64,000 nt of DNA from Mycteria americana. Lineage: Eukaryota > Chordata > Aves > Ciconiiformes > Ciconiidae. The DNA lies in the NCBI RefSeq assembly GCF_035582795.1, contig NC_134368.1:7005501-7069500 (forward strand), in the 5' to 3' direction. Each line of letters begins with the position of its first letter. Position 1 is the first letter of the stretch. A program made the translations under genes and the position numbers. Of the stretch, positions 23,346 through 34,660 are shown piece by piece. A model generated the notes under the pieces. It made no database searches. It was not told where the DNA came from and worked only from the letters and a program-made list of their open reading frames with translations.

Positions 23346-26073
23346 ACCTTTGCACTCTTAACTGACCAAAACATAGCGCCAAATTCCCTCTTTCTCCTTG
23401 CCAAGGAAGAGGTCTCTACTCCAGTTATAGGGGATGCTATCAGTCTTACAGGGGGAAATTACAGTTGCCGAGACACCTACTTGTCTTTGCTCTTTGCTAC
23501 CGCTCCCTCCCATCACTCAGATTGCAAATACCACATCAGTAGGTGGGAAGCAGAAGTAACAAGGACGCTGCATAACTGGAAATGCTTAAACTCCATTTAG
23601 AAGAAAAAGAAGAAATTGAGGACAGATATTCCCAAGCATGAGCTGAATGTGGAGACACCAAAGGAGTCATCAGGTGGACAACAGGCAAATTCAGAGAGGA
23701 AGCAGTGATAGCAATTATCAGCTAGAACTCACTCCAAAGCAGGAGTTGTTCAGCTTTTGTCTTCTTTGAGCAAAGGGGGTGCTGCCATTCCTGGGTAAGA
23801 TGGGGGTAACGGAGAAGGTGGTCTCCTGGAGGGATGGTTGGAGCGGGTGGAAGAGCAGGTGATGCTGTGCAGTCCCAGAGAGGAGCCCTTGAGACACCTG
23901 GGCGGGATTGGGATGACCCCTCATTTCTGGGCTTAACGAGAACATGGAAAGGAGAAGAAAAATAGCCCAGGGAAATGCCAGGTAGCAGAAAGATTGTTGC
24001 TTTAGCTAACCTTTGGTGTCTGACACACTGTTTTTCTTTCTAGGAGGCTGAAATGGTCTGCTGCATTTTACTGTGGTGACCTCGTCCATGCAGTGGGAAA
24101 CATCAGAGCTTCTCTTGGGAAAAAAAAATAGCATGTGCTACTGTCAACAGGAGCACGTGGATTGTTTCTGCATCCCCTCTGGGCAGGGCAGGGGGAACCA
24201 CGTTGTTTTGCAGGCAAGCCCAGCTCAGGCCCTGCAGACTCCACCATTCCCAGTTGCAGCCCATCTCCAGCCCAGTTTAGCCTGGTAGCTGGAAATGGGG
24301 AAGGAAGTGGATAGCCAGACTGCTGCAGCCATGTCAGCCAGGTCCTCACCCACACACCCACTCAGAGCTGCTGGCCATCCTCAGGGAACAAGATCAGCCA
24401 ACCTGGACCCCCTTCCCACCCCCGTCTGGCAAAGAGCCGCTTCCACAATCCCCTCTTTCCAACATAGAGCAAAACTCCCACTTCCGTCAATACAAATGTC
24501 TTGGTTAAGTCACTGCCCTCATTCCCACCAACCTGAATAGGGTAGGAGAGGTTAGATCATCGTACAACTGAGCTGCAAACCAAGCCCACAAGGCAGATAT
24601 TGGTAGCAGCAGGCGGAGGGGAGAGAGGTGAATACAGATGGATGATTTCAGAACCTGAACTTAAAAATTCACCAAGCTTAGAATTGGCAGCAATATTTTT
24701 TAAAGGGCACTATTAACTGCTTTTTTTTCACCTGACACTATAAACTCAGTTTGTAATTGCTTGTTGGGAAAATATCTTTTGGTGCCAAATTTAAAAGCGT
24801 AGGCAGCCCTGTGAGAACTGAAGCACAGAACATGAAAAGAGTTCAGCTTCTTCCTATTGCTCCAAGAACACCCAAATAGGGCAACAGCACCAAGCAGCCC
24901 CCCGCTTTACCCAAACCGACGGCCATTTTGCAGAACAAGACAGCCAGAGCCTACAAGTAAACTGGTTTCTGGATTTGTTTTAGCCAGGTAGTGAAGCTCC
25001 TGTAAATATAAACCTCAAGCAGGGAGAACTCCCCTCTGAAGTGCCCTCTTCCTCCATTAAATACAGGGGAAGCCTAAATTACCCTACTTGTACTAAAATC
25101 GAATCCTTACATTCACACAGAGAGAGGGGAGATGGCCTTGTCCCCATGTCAACACTGCCAGTTATCAATGTGCAATACAGTCAGGCAATAGGGGCAAAAC
25201 AATTTCCCCAAGTGCAGCGAATCCCATTTGTTATCTCACTGCAGACTGCAAATCTTCCAGTCTGTTTATGCAGGCAAAAGATTTATTTCGCCAGCTTTCC
25301 CCATGAATTCCACCGGTACATTGTCTGAACCAGAAGGAATAATCAAAATTCTGTGTTTCACCAAGAATATGAAGAATAACATCTCTGCAATAGCCTTTCA
25401 AGTTCAGTAATATGAAATAATCTGTTTTCTTACACTAGTAAGAATCTTTTTTACTTCTCCCTCCCACTACCAGAAAATAAAAGATAAGGTTAAAGAAGTG
25501 TAAAATCAAAAGCACAGAATTTAACTCCACTGATTTCAATAGTCATTTCTGACTGAAAAAAATGAGGTAAAAATATACTCTGTGATTTTCTCTACCTTTG
25601 AAACACTAGCAGGTCAATGCAGTCATTGCACTTAATGCTGACACACCAGTGACAGTCCTCATCTCGCATTCCCCAAACACTCAGGGCATGCAAAATCATC
25701 TAGCAACCATGTTGGCCTCGCATGCAACGCAGAGCTAGTCCTGGAAGAGGGGACTCATCGCACTGGAGCCACCAGAAAAGCTGGATATCTAGTTCAGACC
25801 AGCAGCCAGGGTCCCTCTATAGCCAAGAGGAAAAATGCCCTTGGGAAGTCTCTCTCCATTCCTTATAAAGGGACCCATTATAATGGGTAGGGAAACTGAG
25901 GCACGGGAGCACATGCAATCACTGACCCACAGTTAAGCTCTTTGGAGAGCCCAGCCCTAAGCACAGCACGTGAACTTCTAGCCAGCCCTGCTTAAACAGC
26001 AGCCATTGAGCTAAGAGAAATGACGTTGCACGCGCACACCGCCTTCTGATCTTACCTTACAAGCACTTCTTAC
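23346..26073 (-). other. Receptor intron 1, part upstream of the retrovirus
   Basis: Unique intronic sequence between the retrovirus and coding exon 1. No exon with splice support, no RNA gene and no repeat was recognised. The donor for exon 1 is the GTAAGA just below 26074 on the minus strand. Confidence 0.7.
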
Positions 26074-26362
26074 CTAAAAGGCATGACCAGACAAGCTACA
26101 AGGAAATCTGCCATGGCTAAGGACATGATAAACATATAGGTGACGGTGCGCAGCCTCTTTTCCACCACCGGGCAGATGAAGACTACCGTATTTCCCAGGA
26201 GCGTGATCAAGTCAATGAGGGTTAGTATCAGCCCAATGACCACCTCCTGGAGGCCGATCCCTGCCCAGTTGCCACCTCCTTTCACAAAGGAGGAGGCAGC
26301 AGAGGAGAAATTAGAGAGCCAAGATTCATTTTTGTCCATCAGCATCTTCCCACTGTTAAAAT
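26074..26362 (-). CDS. Aminergic GPCR, coding exon 1 (N-terminus, TM1, TM2)
   Basis: Read on the minus strand, the ATG is at 26345-26343 after 17 bases of 5' UTR. The chosen start has a purine at -3, and a second ATG follows two codons later. The N-terminus has glycosylation sites NES (N6) and NFS (N12). TM1 contains LLGNTVVFI (N52, position 1.50) and TM2 contains SLAMADFLVACLVMPF (D80, position 2.50). The donor AG|GTAAGA splits a Ser codon completed by exon 2. The exon begins right after tttcctctctttcag, so the message has at least one 5' UTR exon upstream. The full receptor is 374 residues, a normal aminergic size, with no break. I give no symbol because 5-HT4-like, 5-HT6-like and lineage-specific amine receptors all fit. 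Confidence 0.94.
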
Positions 26363-26392
26363 CTGAAAGAGAGGAAAGGGGGGGGGGGGGGG
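26363..26392 (-). promoter_or_regulatory. Splice acceptor with a 15-C homopolymer in its pyrimidine tract
   Basis: On the minus strand a run of 15 C (plus-strand G at 26378-26392) is followed by tttcctctctttcag, which abuts coding exon 1 of the receptor. The placement shows that the start-codon exon is an internal exon of the transcript. Confidence 0.8.
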
Positions 26393-26642
26393 AAGGACTT
26401 TAATACACATGACTTGGAGGTCTAGGAAATGAAGTACAGAAATAACATTTATGCTTCATTTACTTCAAGAAGAATCCACACACCCTGCTGTGTCTGTGCC
26501 ATCACCGTCCCATGGTTATCAGTCCATTAGAAGTGTCTGAAATCCTGAGCGTAAGGATAAATATGCAGCACTGGCTGAAGTCCTTCATGGCAATTAAAAG
26601 CCCTCCTGTGAACGAAAATGCATCATCAGGTGAAGCGTGATA

Positions 26643-26658
26643 CAAAAAAAAAAAAAAA
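26643..26658. repeat. Poly(A) run in intron
   Basis: About 15 A followed by gaaagaaaag. It is a simple A-rich run and may be a retroposon tail, but no element body is recognisable next to it. Confidence 0.6.
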
Positions 26659-26762
26659 GAAAGAAAAGCACTGAGGGCAGAAAGAGGACAAGTAAAACCA
26701 AAATCCAAAGTTAAAGCAGCTCTGCTAAATCCCACTGAACAGCATGCCATGTCCACAAAATA

Positions 26763-26845
26763 TGGGGGTTGCAACTAGATGATCTTTAAAGTCCCTTCCA
26801 ACCCAAACATTCTCTAGAATTCTAATTCTGTGATTCTATATTCTC
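26763..26845 (+). mobile_element. CR1 LINE 3' end, plus orientation, short
   Basis: Only the CR1 3' terminal segment is present: ttgcaactagatgatcttta and cccttccaacccaaacattc, then a tail with attctgtgattctat. It is heavily 5'-truncated. It lies in the receptor's 5' UTR intron, antisense to it. Confidence 0.88.
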
Positions 26846-27639
26846 ATTATCATCTTTGCCACCCACAGACTGGGTGAGACTGCTTGCCCAGGCTGGCTGC
26901 TTTTGTAACCCCACTTTTCAGTACCTGCTCTTGTCCTGGGTTGTCCTGGTACTTTTTTAGGCTCTGAAGTTAAGAGCTTTTTACTACCATGGTGGGCAGC
27001 TCCATCCTACAGTCTGAATGGCCATGCAGAGCTGCCAGCAACCACACAGGGAGCTTAATGCAAGTAAGCAAGTAATTGAGGTGTCTCAGGTGCAGCCGTG
27101 ACCTCAGACTCATGTCCCTTTCTGTGCCCAGCTGGGACAGGATGCTCCCAGCTCTGTAATGGGGGACTTTCAAGTCGAGGAAATTCACGTGCTTGTGTCC
27201 ACAGCTCAGTTCCCAGACTTTGAGCGAGTGGTGTCACAGGTACCTGGGAAGGCGGGAGTGATGTGCTGCAAAAATTCCAGCAGTTCAAAATTCACTGGTG
27301 GGGCTAATGGGAACACAAAGACAAAACTTGTGGGGAAAAGAAAATTATAGAAATATTTCCAGACATCAAATTGTTATATTTGAATACTGCCACCTCTCCT
27401 GTGACTGGGCTCTGCTTCCACAGTACCCTCAGGTCAGTCCCACATCTCCAGGGCATCACTACCGAGTGCAGCGTGAGAATGGGTCAGGAGGAATGTCCAT
27501 GTAGTCCAACATGGCTTATCTCACAGTGGCCAAACTTTGCCTTAGGAGAATTATAAGAACAAGACAGCATGTAGCAAAATTTCCCCGATGTCTGTTTTTC
27601 CTTCCAGCAGCCTATGATCCAGAACTACCTCTAAAGATG

Positions 27640-28870
27640 GTTTCAAGGGCTTTTAAATCAAGAGGCTGTCCTGCTTCCCCTCTGTCCCATGCAAACTTTT
27701 AGCATCCATGACCTCCTATAGCAACAACTTCCACAGCTCAGCTACGTGCTGTGCAAAGAAACACCTCTTTTTGCTTGTTTTGAGCCTCTCACCGGCTAGT
27801 TTCACTTGATGCCCTCTGGTCCTTGTATTGGAAGAGACATCACACAAGCAATCCCCATCCACTCTCTCAATGCCGCTGGTGGGCTCTTTAATCTCTGTCA
27901 CATGCCCCAGCCCACTCGTCATCTCTTGGTCAGGCTGAGGAGCCTTCGCCAACTTGCTCGTTCCCCGTACAGAAGCGATTGAAGACTCCTGGCCATCCCG
28001 CCTGCTCTTCTAAGCCTCTGAGATGGACCAAAACTACAAACAATTTCCAAGATGTAAATGCACTGTGGATTTATACAAGGGCATAATGATGTTCTCTGTT
28101 TTGTCCTGCTTCCCTTTCATAACAATGCCTAACGTGGTTTGCTGCTTTTGATTGGCATTTAGCACCGAGCTGACCTTTCCACAGAACTGCCTATCGCCAT
28201 CCGAAGATCTCGTTCCTGAGCAGTAACAGTCAGCTCAGAGCCCACTGCTTTAGATAGGAAAATAGGAAGAAATGAGGAAATTAGGTTCTCTCCATCTTCC
28301 CCAAGCTCCGTCACTTCACAGCTGAATTTCTTCTTCCATTTTAATTCTCACTGAGCCTCATAAAAGCTTGTCTGCAATTCTTTAAAAGTCAGGCCTTACC
28401 CTTCGTGCCCTGATTAAACTTTGTTTCACCTGCAAATATCACCACTTCATTATTCACAATTTTTCCAGTTAGAGATTTATTGAACCCCACATACCCCAGC
28501 CCCTATCCCTGTAAAGAGCATTGCTGACCTCTCTTCCACACCGTAACTCGCTGTCCACTTCCCCCCTGCATTTCACCTTTTAGACATTTCACCTTTTAGA
28601 CAAGTATTTATTCACACAAGGAACTTCCTTCTTAACTCAGGACTAATAAGTTTCCTTACAAGCCCCCGCCATGAGGGACCATATTGAAAACCTTCCAGAA
28701 ATCCAAGCAGACTACGCCAACTAGGTGCTTCTCATCCACATACTTGCTGACTTCTTCCAAGCACTCCCATAGGATTGTGAGGCTGGGCTGCCTTTTGTAG
28801 AAGCAATACTGACCTTTTCCTTGGATGTAATAGCGTATTACCTGCATCCACTCATCCTTCAAAATTCTCA
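27640..28870 (-). mobile_element. Old CR1-type LINE fragment, minus orientation
   Basis: About 1.2 kb resembles the 3' half of an old amniote CR1-type element read antisense. Marks include agctacgtgctgtgcaaaga near 27739, tgatgccctctggtccttgt near 27808, tggatttatacaagggcata near 28067, and an RT-like minus-strand frame at 28656-28862 with VCLDFWKVFNMVPHG, the LDFSKAFDTVPH region of CR1-type RT. It is much more diverged than the other CR1 copies, so it is an older insertion. Confidence 0.75.
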
Positions 28871-31800
28871 GCTCCCTCCCCTGACTTCTATTTACTTGCT
28901 GGATTTAGTGGTTTCCTTTCTTTCAAGTTAAAAAAAAATAAAAATAAAAGATAAAAATCAAGAAATAACTAAAGCTGCCTGGAAAAAATTAAGAAGCTCC
29001 TCCTCTGCAACCCCTCACCAGAGCTGGGACTTGTTGACTGAGACCTGAAGCTCTCCTGCTCCTCCAGTGCTGAGAACAAGCAGGTTTGTTGGACATCAAG
29101 CTCTGTGGCAGGCCCCTGAGCAGGCACTGCTAAAACTCTACAGGGTGTCTTAAGTACATCAGTCTTAATGAAAATGTTCCTTGGGCAACATTTCACATCC
29201 TGATAACATTCCATAAAAAATAAAATAAAAAAATCCTGTCTCCAGCTCTCACATTATTGACGGAAAAGAGGATAATCTGCGCCATTCTTTCTAACAACCC
29301 CACTGAGGATGTCATCAAACTGGATGAGCTCCTGCGGAACGGTTTGATTTCAATGCAGCCACACTTCCTGGCAGAAAAATTGTTCAGCCCGTTCTCCTCC
29401 CTACGTGATCTGCACAGACGGCAGTGACTGCTGGCTGGCAAAACCACGTGGTGACAACGCGTGGCCGCACAGCCAGCCAAGTTGCAGAACCTGCCACTGC
29501 AAGGTCCGTTACATGGTCCACATCCATCTTCCAGCTCATCTGGTCATCTGCCATCTCTTGTGTGAGATGCTGGTGTCCTCACACCTCCGGGGCCTCTGCA
29601 AGGGCTGGAAACAGTCCTGTGATTTCCACCTCGAGTTGACCCCTAACCAGTTTAAGCGCATGAACATCACCCAGTCAGCCCTATGTTCTCCCAGAAGAGC
29701 GTGCAGCATTAAGATAGGCTCCCAAGACATGAACAGCAAAAATCAGCTTTAAAAAATCAATGTCAAATTTTTGGTCTATGGCCTTGAATAATCACAGATG
29801 AGAATGCTGGATTTGTTATTTGGGTTTTTTAGATGTAACACTGAAACAAGAAGGTTTAGAAGTCACATCTTCCTTCTGCAAACAATGACTGTGCTCACAC
29901 CGTTGTTAAGTGTGTATCAGTGTTAGTACAACTCTAAAGCAGATCATGACTTACACAACGTTGCTCTGGTACTGAACTGTGAACATATACTACACTCAAA
30001 CTTTAAGTAGAATTAGGGCACGGCTATTAGAGTTCATCTTTGCAAGCTCTCTCTGCCGCTCAAGTACCACCTTAGCCACCAGCCTGGGTTAAAAGTTCTT
30101 CTCAAGTGAAAAACTAACAGCAGGTCGCTTAAAGCAGGATACATCTAGGAGCATGACACGACGCACAAATACCGGAGGCAAATGTGCCCACACTTACAAA
30201 ACATTACAGAAACACTCTCTTGGTCATACTATTTTTTGGTCAACACAAAGACAGGCTGAGGGGCTGGAAATGAGACTCTCCCCATTTGACATCCATGATT
30301 TCTGTGACAGCAAAAAGAAGGGATGATGGATGCTTGACACGTCAGGTTTGAACCCTGAACTCTAATTCAGGGTGCAGACAACAAGGTCCTGCTGCTCCTG
30401 GCTCCTTTTCAAGGATCCTCAGGCAGAGAGTCCCTGGAAGCTCATCCGCAGTCCGTGTCACAGCCAAGCACCCAAGCTTGATGCCTGTCATCCTTTTTGC
30501 CTCTGAGTGGGCAGCCAGCAACTTGCCTCTTGCTAAGAAGTGCTACTCCTGAACCATCTGGAGAACTGTCAATACAGGAAAGCAGGGGATGACACAATCT
30601 TAACATCTCTGTGGAAATCTTTGGGACAAAGAAAGATGTGCCATCCTTCCAAGGGATGTACTTCCACAACTTAAATATTGGAGCTTTTAAATTCTCCTAT
30701 GAGCTGCAGCGGCTCATGCGGTTAGGCTGCTGATAGAGCACAGGGTCTTTCTCTAACATCAGTCTTTCAGCCTTTCCTGTAAGGAGCCTTCTTAAAGGTT
30801 GTACCATGGTTGTACCATGATGTGGGATCATCCCAGCTTTTCTGGGCATCTCAGATGCCTTAGGGTTTGCATTGTTCTTATTTGGACATTAAAGTTTTTC
30901 TTCCCTTCAAAAATTGATGGGCTAGATACTGTTCTCAGTCTGCCTAAGAGAAGCAACTCCATCCTTTCAGCAGTTTTCCTTTAATATACTGAAAGTTTGA
31001 CCTGATTTTTTCAGCAGACAAATCCCAAGTAAAAGGTTAATTTCATCACTAAATGGTATGATTTGATGACAGGGGAGGAAAAAAAAAAGCTCTGCAATCT
31101 CAAGGCTGACTGTGCTTTAAAATCTTAGAGGAATTATGAAAATTGGAAATGTATTTGCTGCCAGACTCTGCTGCTCTGCTAAACCAAGTACGAATCAGCA
31201 TACGGCAGCATGGAACGGTACCTGCCCCAGGACCTCAAAACACGTTTCCCTCCTCCCCTCTGCCATGAGCCGAGACTGCAGCCGCTCAGTAATTTGTCGA
31301 AGAGTGCATTGCTCTGCAAGGCTGGTGTGGAGTGATAAAGAAGAAGGAACATCCCTGGGGATGCTTCCACCTGTAGAACGTGCATTCAAGGAGGCCACTC
31401 AGCAAGTGAGCCTTTGCACTGACTTCCCTTCTCTCTCTGTCTTCCTCCATCCAACTTTCCCTACTGAAGGGCAGCATTTCTCAGGACACGAATGGTTTCT
31501 TTCCACCCCCAAATCAGCGCAGAACAAGTCCTACAACCTCTCCAACAGCTAACCAGCCCCAGGTCTGGAAACCCAAGAGGCAAACGTGCAATCCTTACCT
31601 TCAAAACTGACCGTTGAATGCAGCCAGCCAGCTTGAGGCAGCTCAGCGACACTGCTGAGCCGGGTGCGTGGTGCTTTTCCCAGCAGCAGGGTACAAGGGA
31701 TTCATGCCAGCTTGCAGGGCTCCCAGATCCCATCCCACGGAGCTGCTCCCGGCCTGACTGTGCGCGGCCAATGGTTTCTGCCCCAGTGCAGGGTGTTCAG

Positions 31801-31949
31801 CCTGCACCTATGAGACAGCACAGAGGTTTGCCCTTTGAGATCTCCCCCCAGCAGAAGTGCACGCTCTTCCACAGCAAAAGCAAGTCTATTGCAACCGCTT
31901 CTCCGAGGAGCAAAGAGAGACTGAAGTGCGATCGCAGCAGTAAAAGTCA
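28871..31949. other. Region between the old CR1 fragment and the CpG island; presumed receptor 5' intron
   Basis: If the CpG island to the right is the receptor promoter, this is part of its first intron. Frames of 115 codons (29405-29752, plus) and 138 codons (31136-31552, plus) occur but have no recognisable protein motif or splice support. I do not call them genes. Confidence 0.5.
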
Positions 31950-32009
31950 AGGCAAAGTTAAACCCACGCTGCAAATGTGGGGATGCCCATTGGCGTTAGG
32001 GGAGCAACT

Positions 32010-32165
32010 GAGCCAGGGTGCCAAACCCCAACCCCCGGGGGGGGCAAAAGCCCCAACCCCTGGGCTGCAAAAACACCAGGCTCTCGGGTGAAAAACCCCA
32101 GCCCTGGGGTGCCAAATCCCACCCACCGGGGGGCAAAAACCCCAGCCCCTCGGGAGGGCAAAACC
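32010..32165. repeat. Imperfect GC-rich tandem repeat
   Basis: About six degenerate copies of a unit near 25-30 bases, each built on gccaaaccccaacccccggg-like sequence (for example near 32020, 32055, 32090, 32120, 32150). The C and G runs occur in close series, so the stretch could form G-quadruplexes on the minus strand. Confidence 0.7.
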
Positions 32166-32319
32166 CCAACGATGCTGGAAGGCACATCTCCCCCCTGCAC
32201 CAGCCCGGAGCAGGGGGAGACTGCCCGGGGAGGGTCTGGGGGGTCCTGCCCGGGAAGGAGGTCTGCCTCGGAGAGGGGGAAGGAGCGGGGGGAGCCCTGC
32301 CCGTGGGGAGGCAGTGCTT

Positions 32320-32337
32320 GGGGGGGGGGGGGGGGGG
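32320..32337. repeat. G homopolymer, 18 bases
   Basis: A run of 18 G inside the CpG island, next to other G-runs between 32340 and 32412. Its length may be variable or mis-assembled. Confidence 0.8.
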
Positions 32338-32535
32338 TCCCTTTGTGGGGGGGCTAGTGCCCGGGGGCAGCAGGACCTGCCTGGGGGGGAGCCTGCCTGG
32401 GGGGGAGCCTGCCGGAGGAGGCGGGGATCCCACCCGGAGCGGCGAGCAGCGGCAGTCCTGCCCGCGGGGAGCCCGGGGATGGGGTCGCAGGACCTGCCCG
32501 GGGATGGGGAGGGGGATGCTGCCGGCGGCACTTAC

Positions 32536-32589
32536 CGGCCCCGGGGCACTGCAGCCCGCCGCCCGCGGGAGTCGGCAGCCGGGGAGCCG
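32536..32589 (-). promoter_or_regulatory. Candidate splice donor and 5' UTR exon end, minus strand
   Basis: On the minus strand ggggccg is followed by GTAAGT at 32535-32530, a consensus donor. It would let a non-coding first exon starting within the island splice to the receptor exon ending at 26362. The start of that exon is unknown and the range given is only its visible 3' end. This is inference. Confidence 0.4.
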
Positions 32590-32815
32590 CCGGGGCAGCC
32601 GCGCCGCCCCGCTCCTCCGCCCCGCTCCTCCGCCCCTCCACCCCGCTCTCCGCCCCGCTTTCCTCCCCGCTCTCCGCCCCGCTCCTCCGCCCCGCTCCGC
32701 TCCTCCGCCCCGCTCCTCCGCTCCTCCGCCCCGCTCCTCCGCCCCTCCGCCCCGCTCCTCCGCTCCTCCGCCCCGCTCCGCTCCTCCGCCCCGCTCCGCT
32801 CCGCTCCTCCCTCTC
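32590..32815. repeat. Tandem GC-box array in the CpG island
   Basis: About 15-18 near-copies of a 10-13 base motif of the form ccgccccgctcct. Read on the minus strand, each holds GGAGCGGGGCGG, a GC box for Sp1/KLF-type factors. Spacing varies by a few bases, as in replication-slippage arrays. Confidence 0.8.
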
Positions 32816-32950
32816 CCAGCCGGGAGGCGTTCCATGGCTCCGGGCGCCGTGGCTCCCCGTGGAAACGGTGCTTTTTTCTGCGTTCAAACCAGTCTTTCCT
32901 CACACGCAGCAGCTGCACGGGCACGGCAACCACACAACTGGATCAAAATA

Positions 32951-32972
32951 ACAAAAAAAAAAAAAAAAAAAA
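32951..32972. repeat. Poly(A) run, about 22 bases
   Basis: An A run between aaaataac and ggggtgtg at the right edge of the CpG island. It could be a retroposon tail, but no body is recognised upstream. Confidence 0.7.
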
Positions 32973-33875
32973 GGGGTGTGCAATCGGATCGGCTTCCCTG
33001 TTGGTAAAAGCAAAGGGGTGCTTTGTTCATAAACTAAACCAAAATGCTAAAAAAACTCCAGACTTTAAGAGGAACCTGTTACCATCAGCGTTGGTGAGAT
33101 GTTACCTGCCCAGCCCCTCTTTGCTTTGCCGGGGAGGCTGAGTCGGTCTCGGTGCGATGGGATGGTGGTCGTTGGGTGTTGGAGCAGAGCTGGTCAGTTT
33201 GGAAACTGGGCACTGGGTTGTTTAGGCCCTGGGGGAAACCCAGCTAAACTGGCTGCTTGGAAGGAAGAGGTTGTCCTCCCAACTGCAGGTCTGGGCTTGA
33301 AGGAATGACTGGCACTTCTTGGACTCCTTGGGGAGCTGATTCAGCTCAACAGTCTGGCAGAAAATTCACTTGCTAAGAAAAGGTATAAAAATTTGGTTCT
33401 TTGAGAGCTTGGGTGAGTGTCACACATGAAGGTGGGAGTGTGTAAACTTTGTCCATATCTTCTGTCCTAAAACAACCCCCCAAATCACACCCCAGTGCAT
33501 CAACTCTTCACGCTTGCTGCCACCAAAAAGTCCTTCTCCTTTCCCACCTGTTTTCTGAAGACAATCACTAAGGCTTTGGACTGTATCTTCACCCATCACC
33601 AAAAATGTCCTTGGAGCATTTTCTCAATCAGCCTGGAGAGGAAACATCTTGAGCAGGGCTGGCAGAAAATAGAGAAACCCAGATCTACTGTGCTCTCCGT
33701 GGAGTAGCTCAGCTCTTGGCTGGCCATTGGCCTTTCAGGTTTCAAAGTTGTGTTTGACATTAACAATCAAAGCACATTTGGAACATTTTGTGTCATATTT
33801 ATTGCTTCAGAAATAGCAGATTACCCTTTGAAAAGAATAAAATCTACTTTAAATGATGCTTTTCCACTCCAGGAA

Positions 33876-33966
33876 TGAAAAGAAAGAAAGGAAAAAAAGA
33901 AAGGAAAGAAGAAAGAAAGGGAAGGAGGGAAGCAAGGAAGGAAGGAAGGAAGGAAGGAAGGAAGAA
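33876..33966. repeat. (GGAA)n / (GAAA)n microsatellite
   Basis: A purine-only stretch of about 90 bases that goes from GAAA-type to GGAA-type units, with seven uninterrupted ggaa copies at the right end. GGAA arrays can bind ETS-family factors. Confidence 0.9.
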
Positions 33967-34531
33967 TTTGTATCACACCCAAACACAATCTCATATCTGT
34001 ATTTGCCTTTAATAAGGATAAAATGTTTTCTATAAAGGTGGAGAAATAAGTAATGTGTGGATCAGAGTATTTAATGAATCTAGATTGATTTCATTACTTT
34101 AGTCAACATAAACTTCTGTGTATTTCTAAAAAAGTCAGTTTTCACAACTTCTGTGTAAAATACTTTAACATTATTGTTTAAAGTTGTCTTCTAATTTACA
34201 TTTCATTAAAAAAAGGCTTTTATAAAACTTGAAGTTTGAGCAAAATATTTTATTTCTGATCAAAAAGAACAATTTTCAAACCTGAAGGAAAGTTTTTGTG
34301 CACTGTTCACCAACCCTCTTGCAAGCTGAGCTCTTGAAGCCACTTTCTGACCTCCTTCATCACACCATTAGTGCCACTGAGCCGAACGGGAGCACCCGAC
34401 CAGCGAAGATAAACAAAGGGGAAGAAGTTATAATAAAAATAATTTAGGGATTGAGGGTTTTATTAACAGGCTTGTACCAAACTCTGTTCTTTCTCCAGTG
34501 CTGACAACCAAACATCAACAAATAGAATGAA

Positions 34532-34660
34532 GTTATATATAATATATATAATTAGAGATATTATAATATATAATATTATTACATAATAATATATATTATA
34601 TTATATATAATCATATTTTATCTAAATTTTTAGAGTATATATTATATATTACGTATATGA
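34532..34660. repeat. AT-rich palindromic tract
   Basis: About 130 bases made almost only of A and T, with repeated self-complementary tatata and aatatatt words. It is a low-melting region able to form hairpins. No gene is nearby. Confidence 0.85.

Larger units (their letters stand above)
31950..32870. promoter_or_regulatory. CpG island, candidate promoter of the minus-strand receptor
   Basis: A sharp rise in GC and CpG content, the strongest in the window. It contains many GC boxes (GGGGCGG on the minus strand) and no TATA box. It lies about 5.6 kb upstream of the receptor's start-codon exon, which itself needs an upstream exon. Long open frames cover it on all strands (up to 329 codons), but these are low-complexity Pro, Gly and Arg runs of the kind a CpG island produces. 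It could instead serve a plus-strand or bidirectional transcript. Confidence 0.7.

Noticed and set aside
31977-33141. Open frames of 126-329 codons on both strands across the CpG island
   Set aside because: All are low-complexity Pro, Gly, Arg and Ser runs produced by GC-rich repeats, with several frames open at once. There is no start context or domain.
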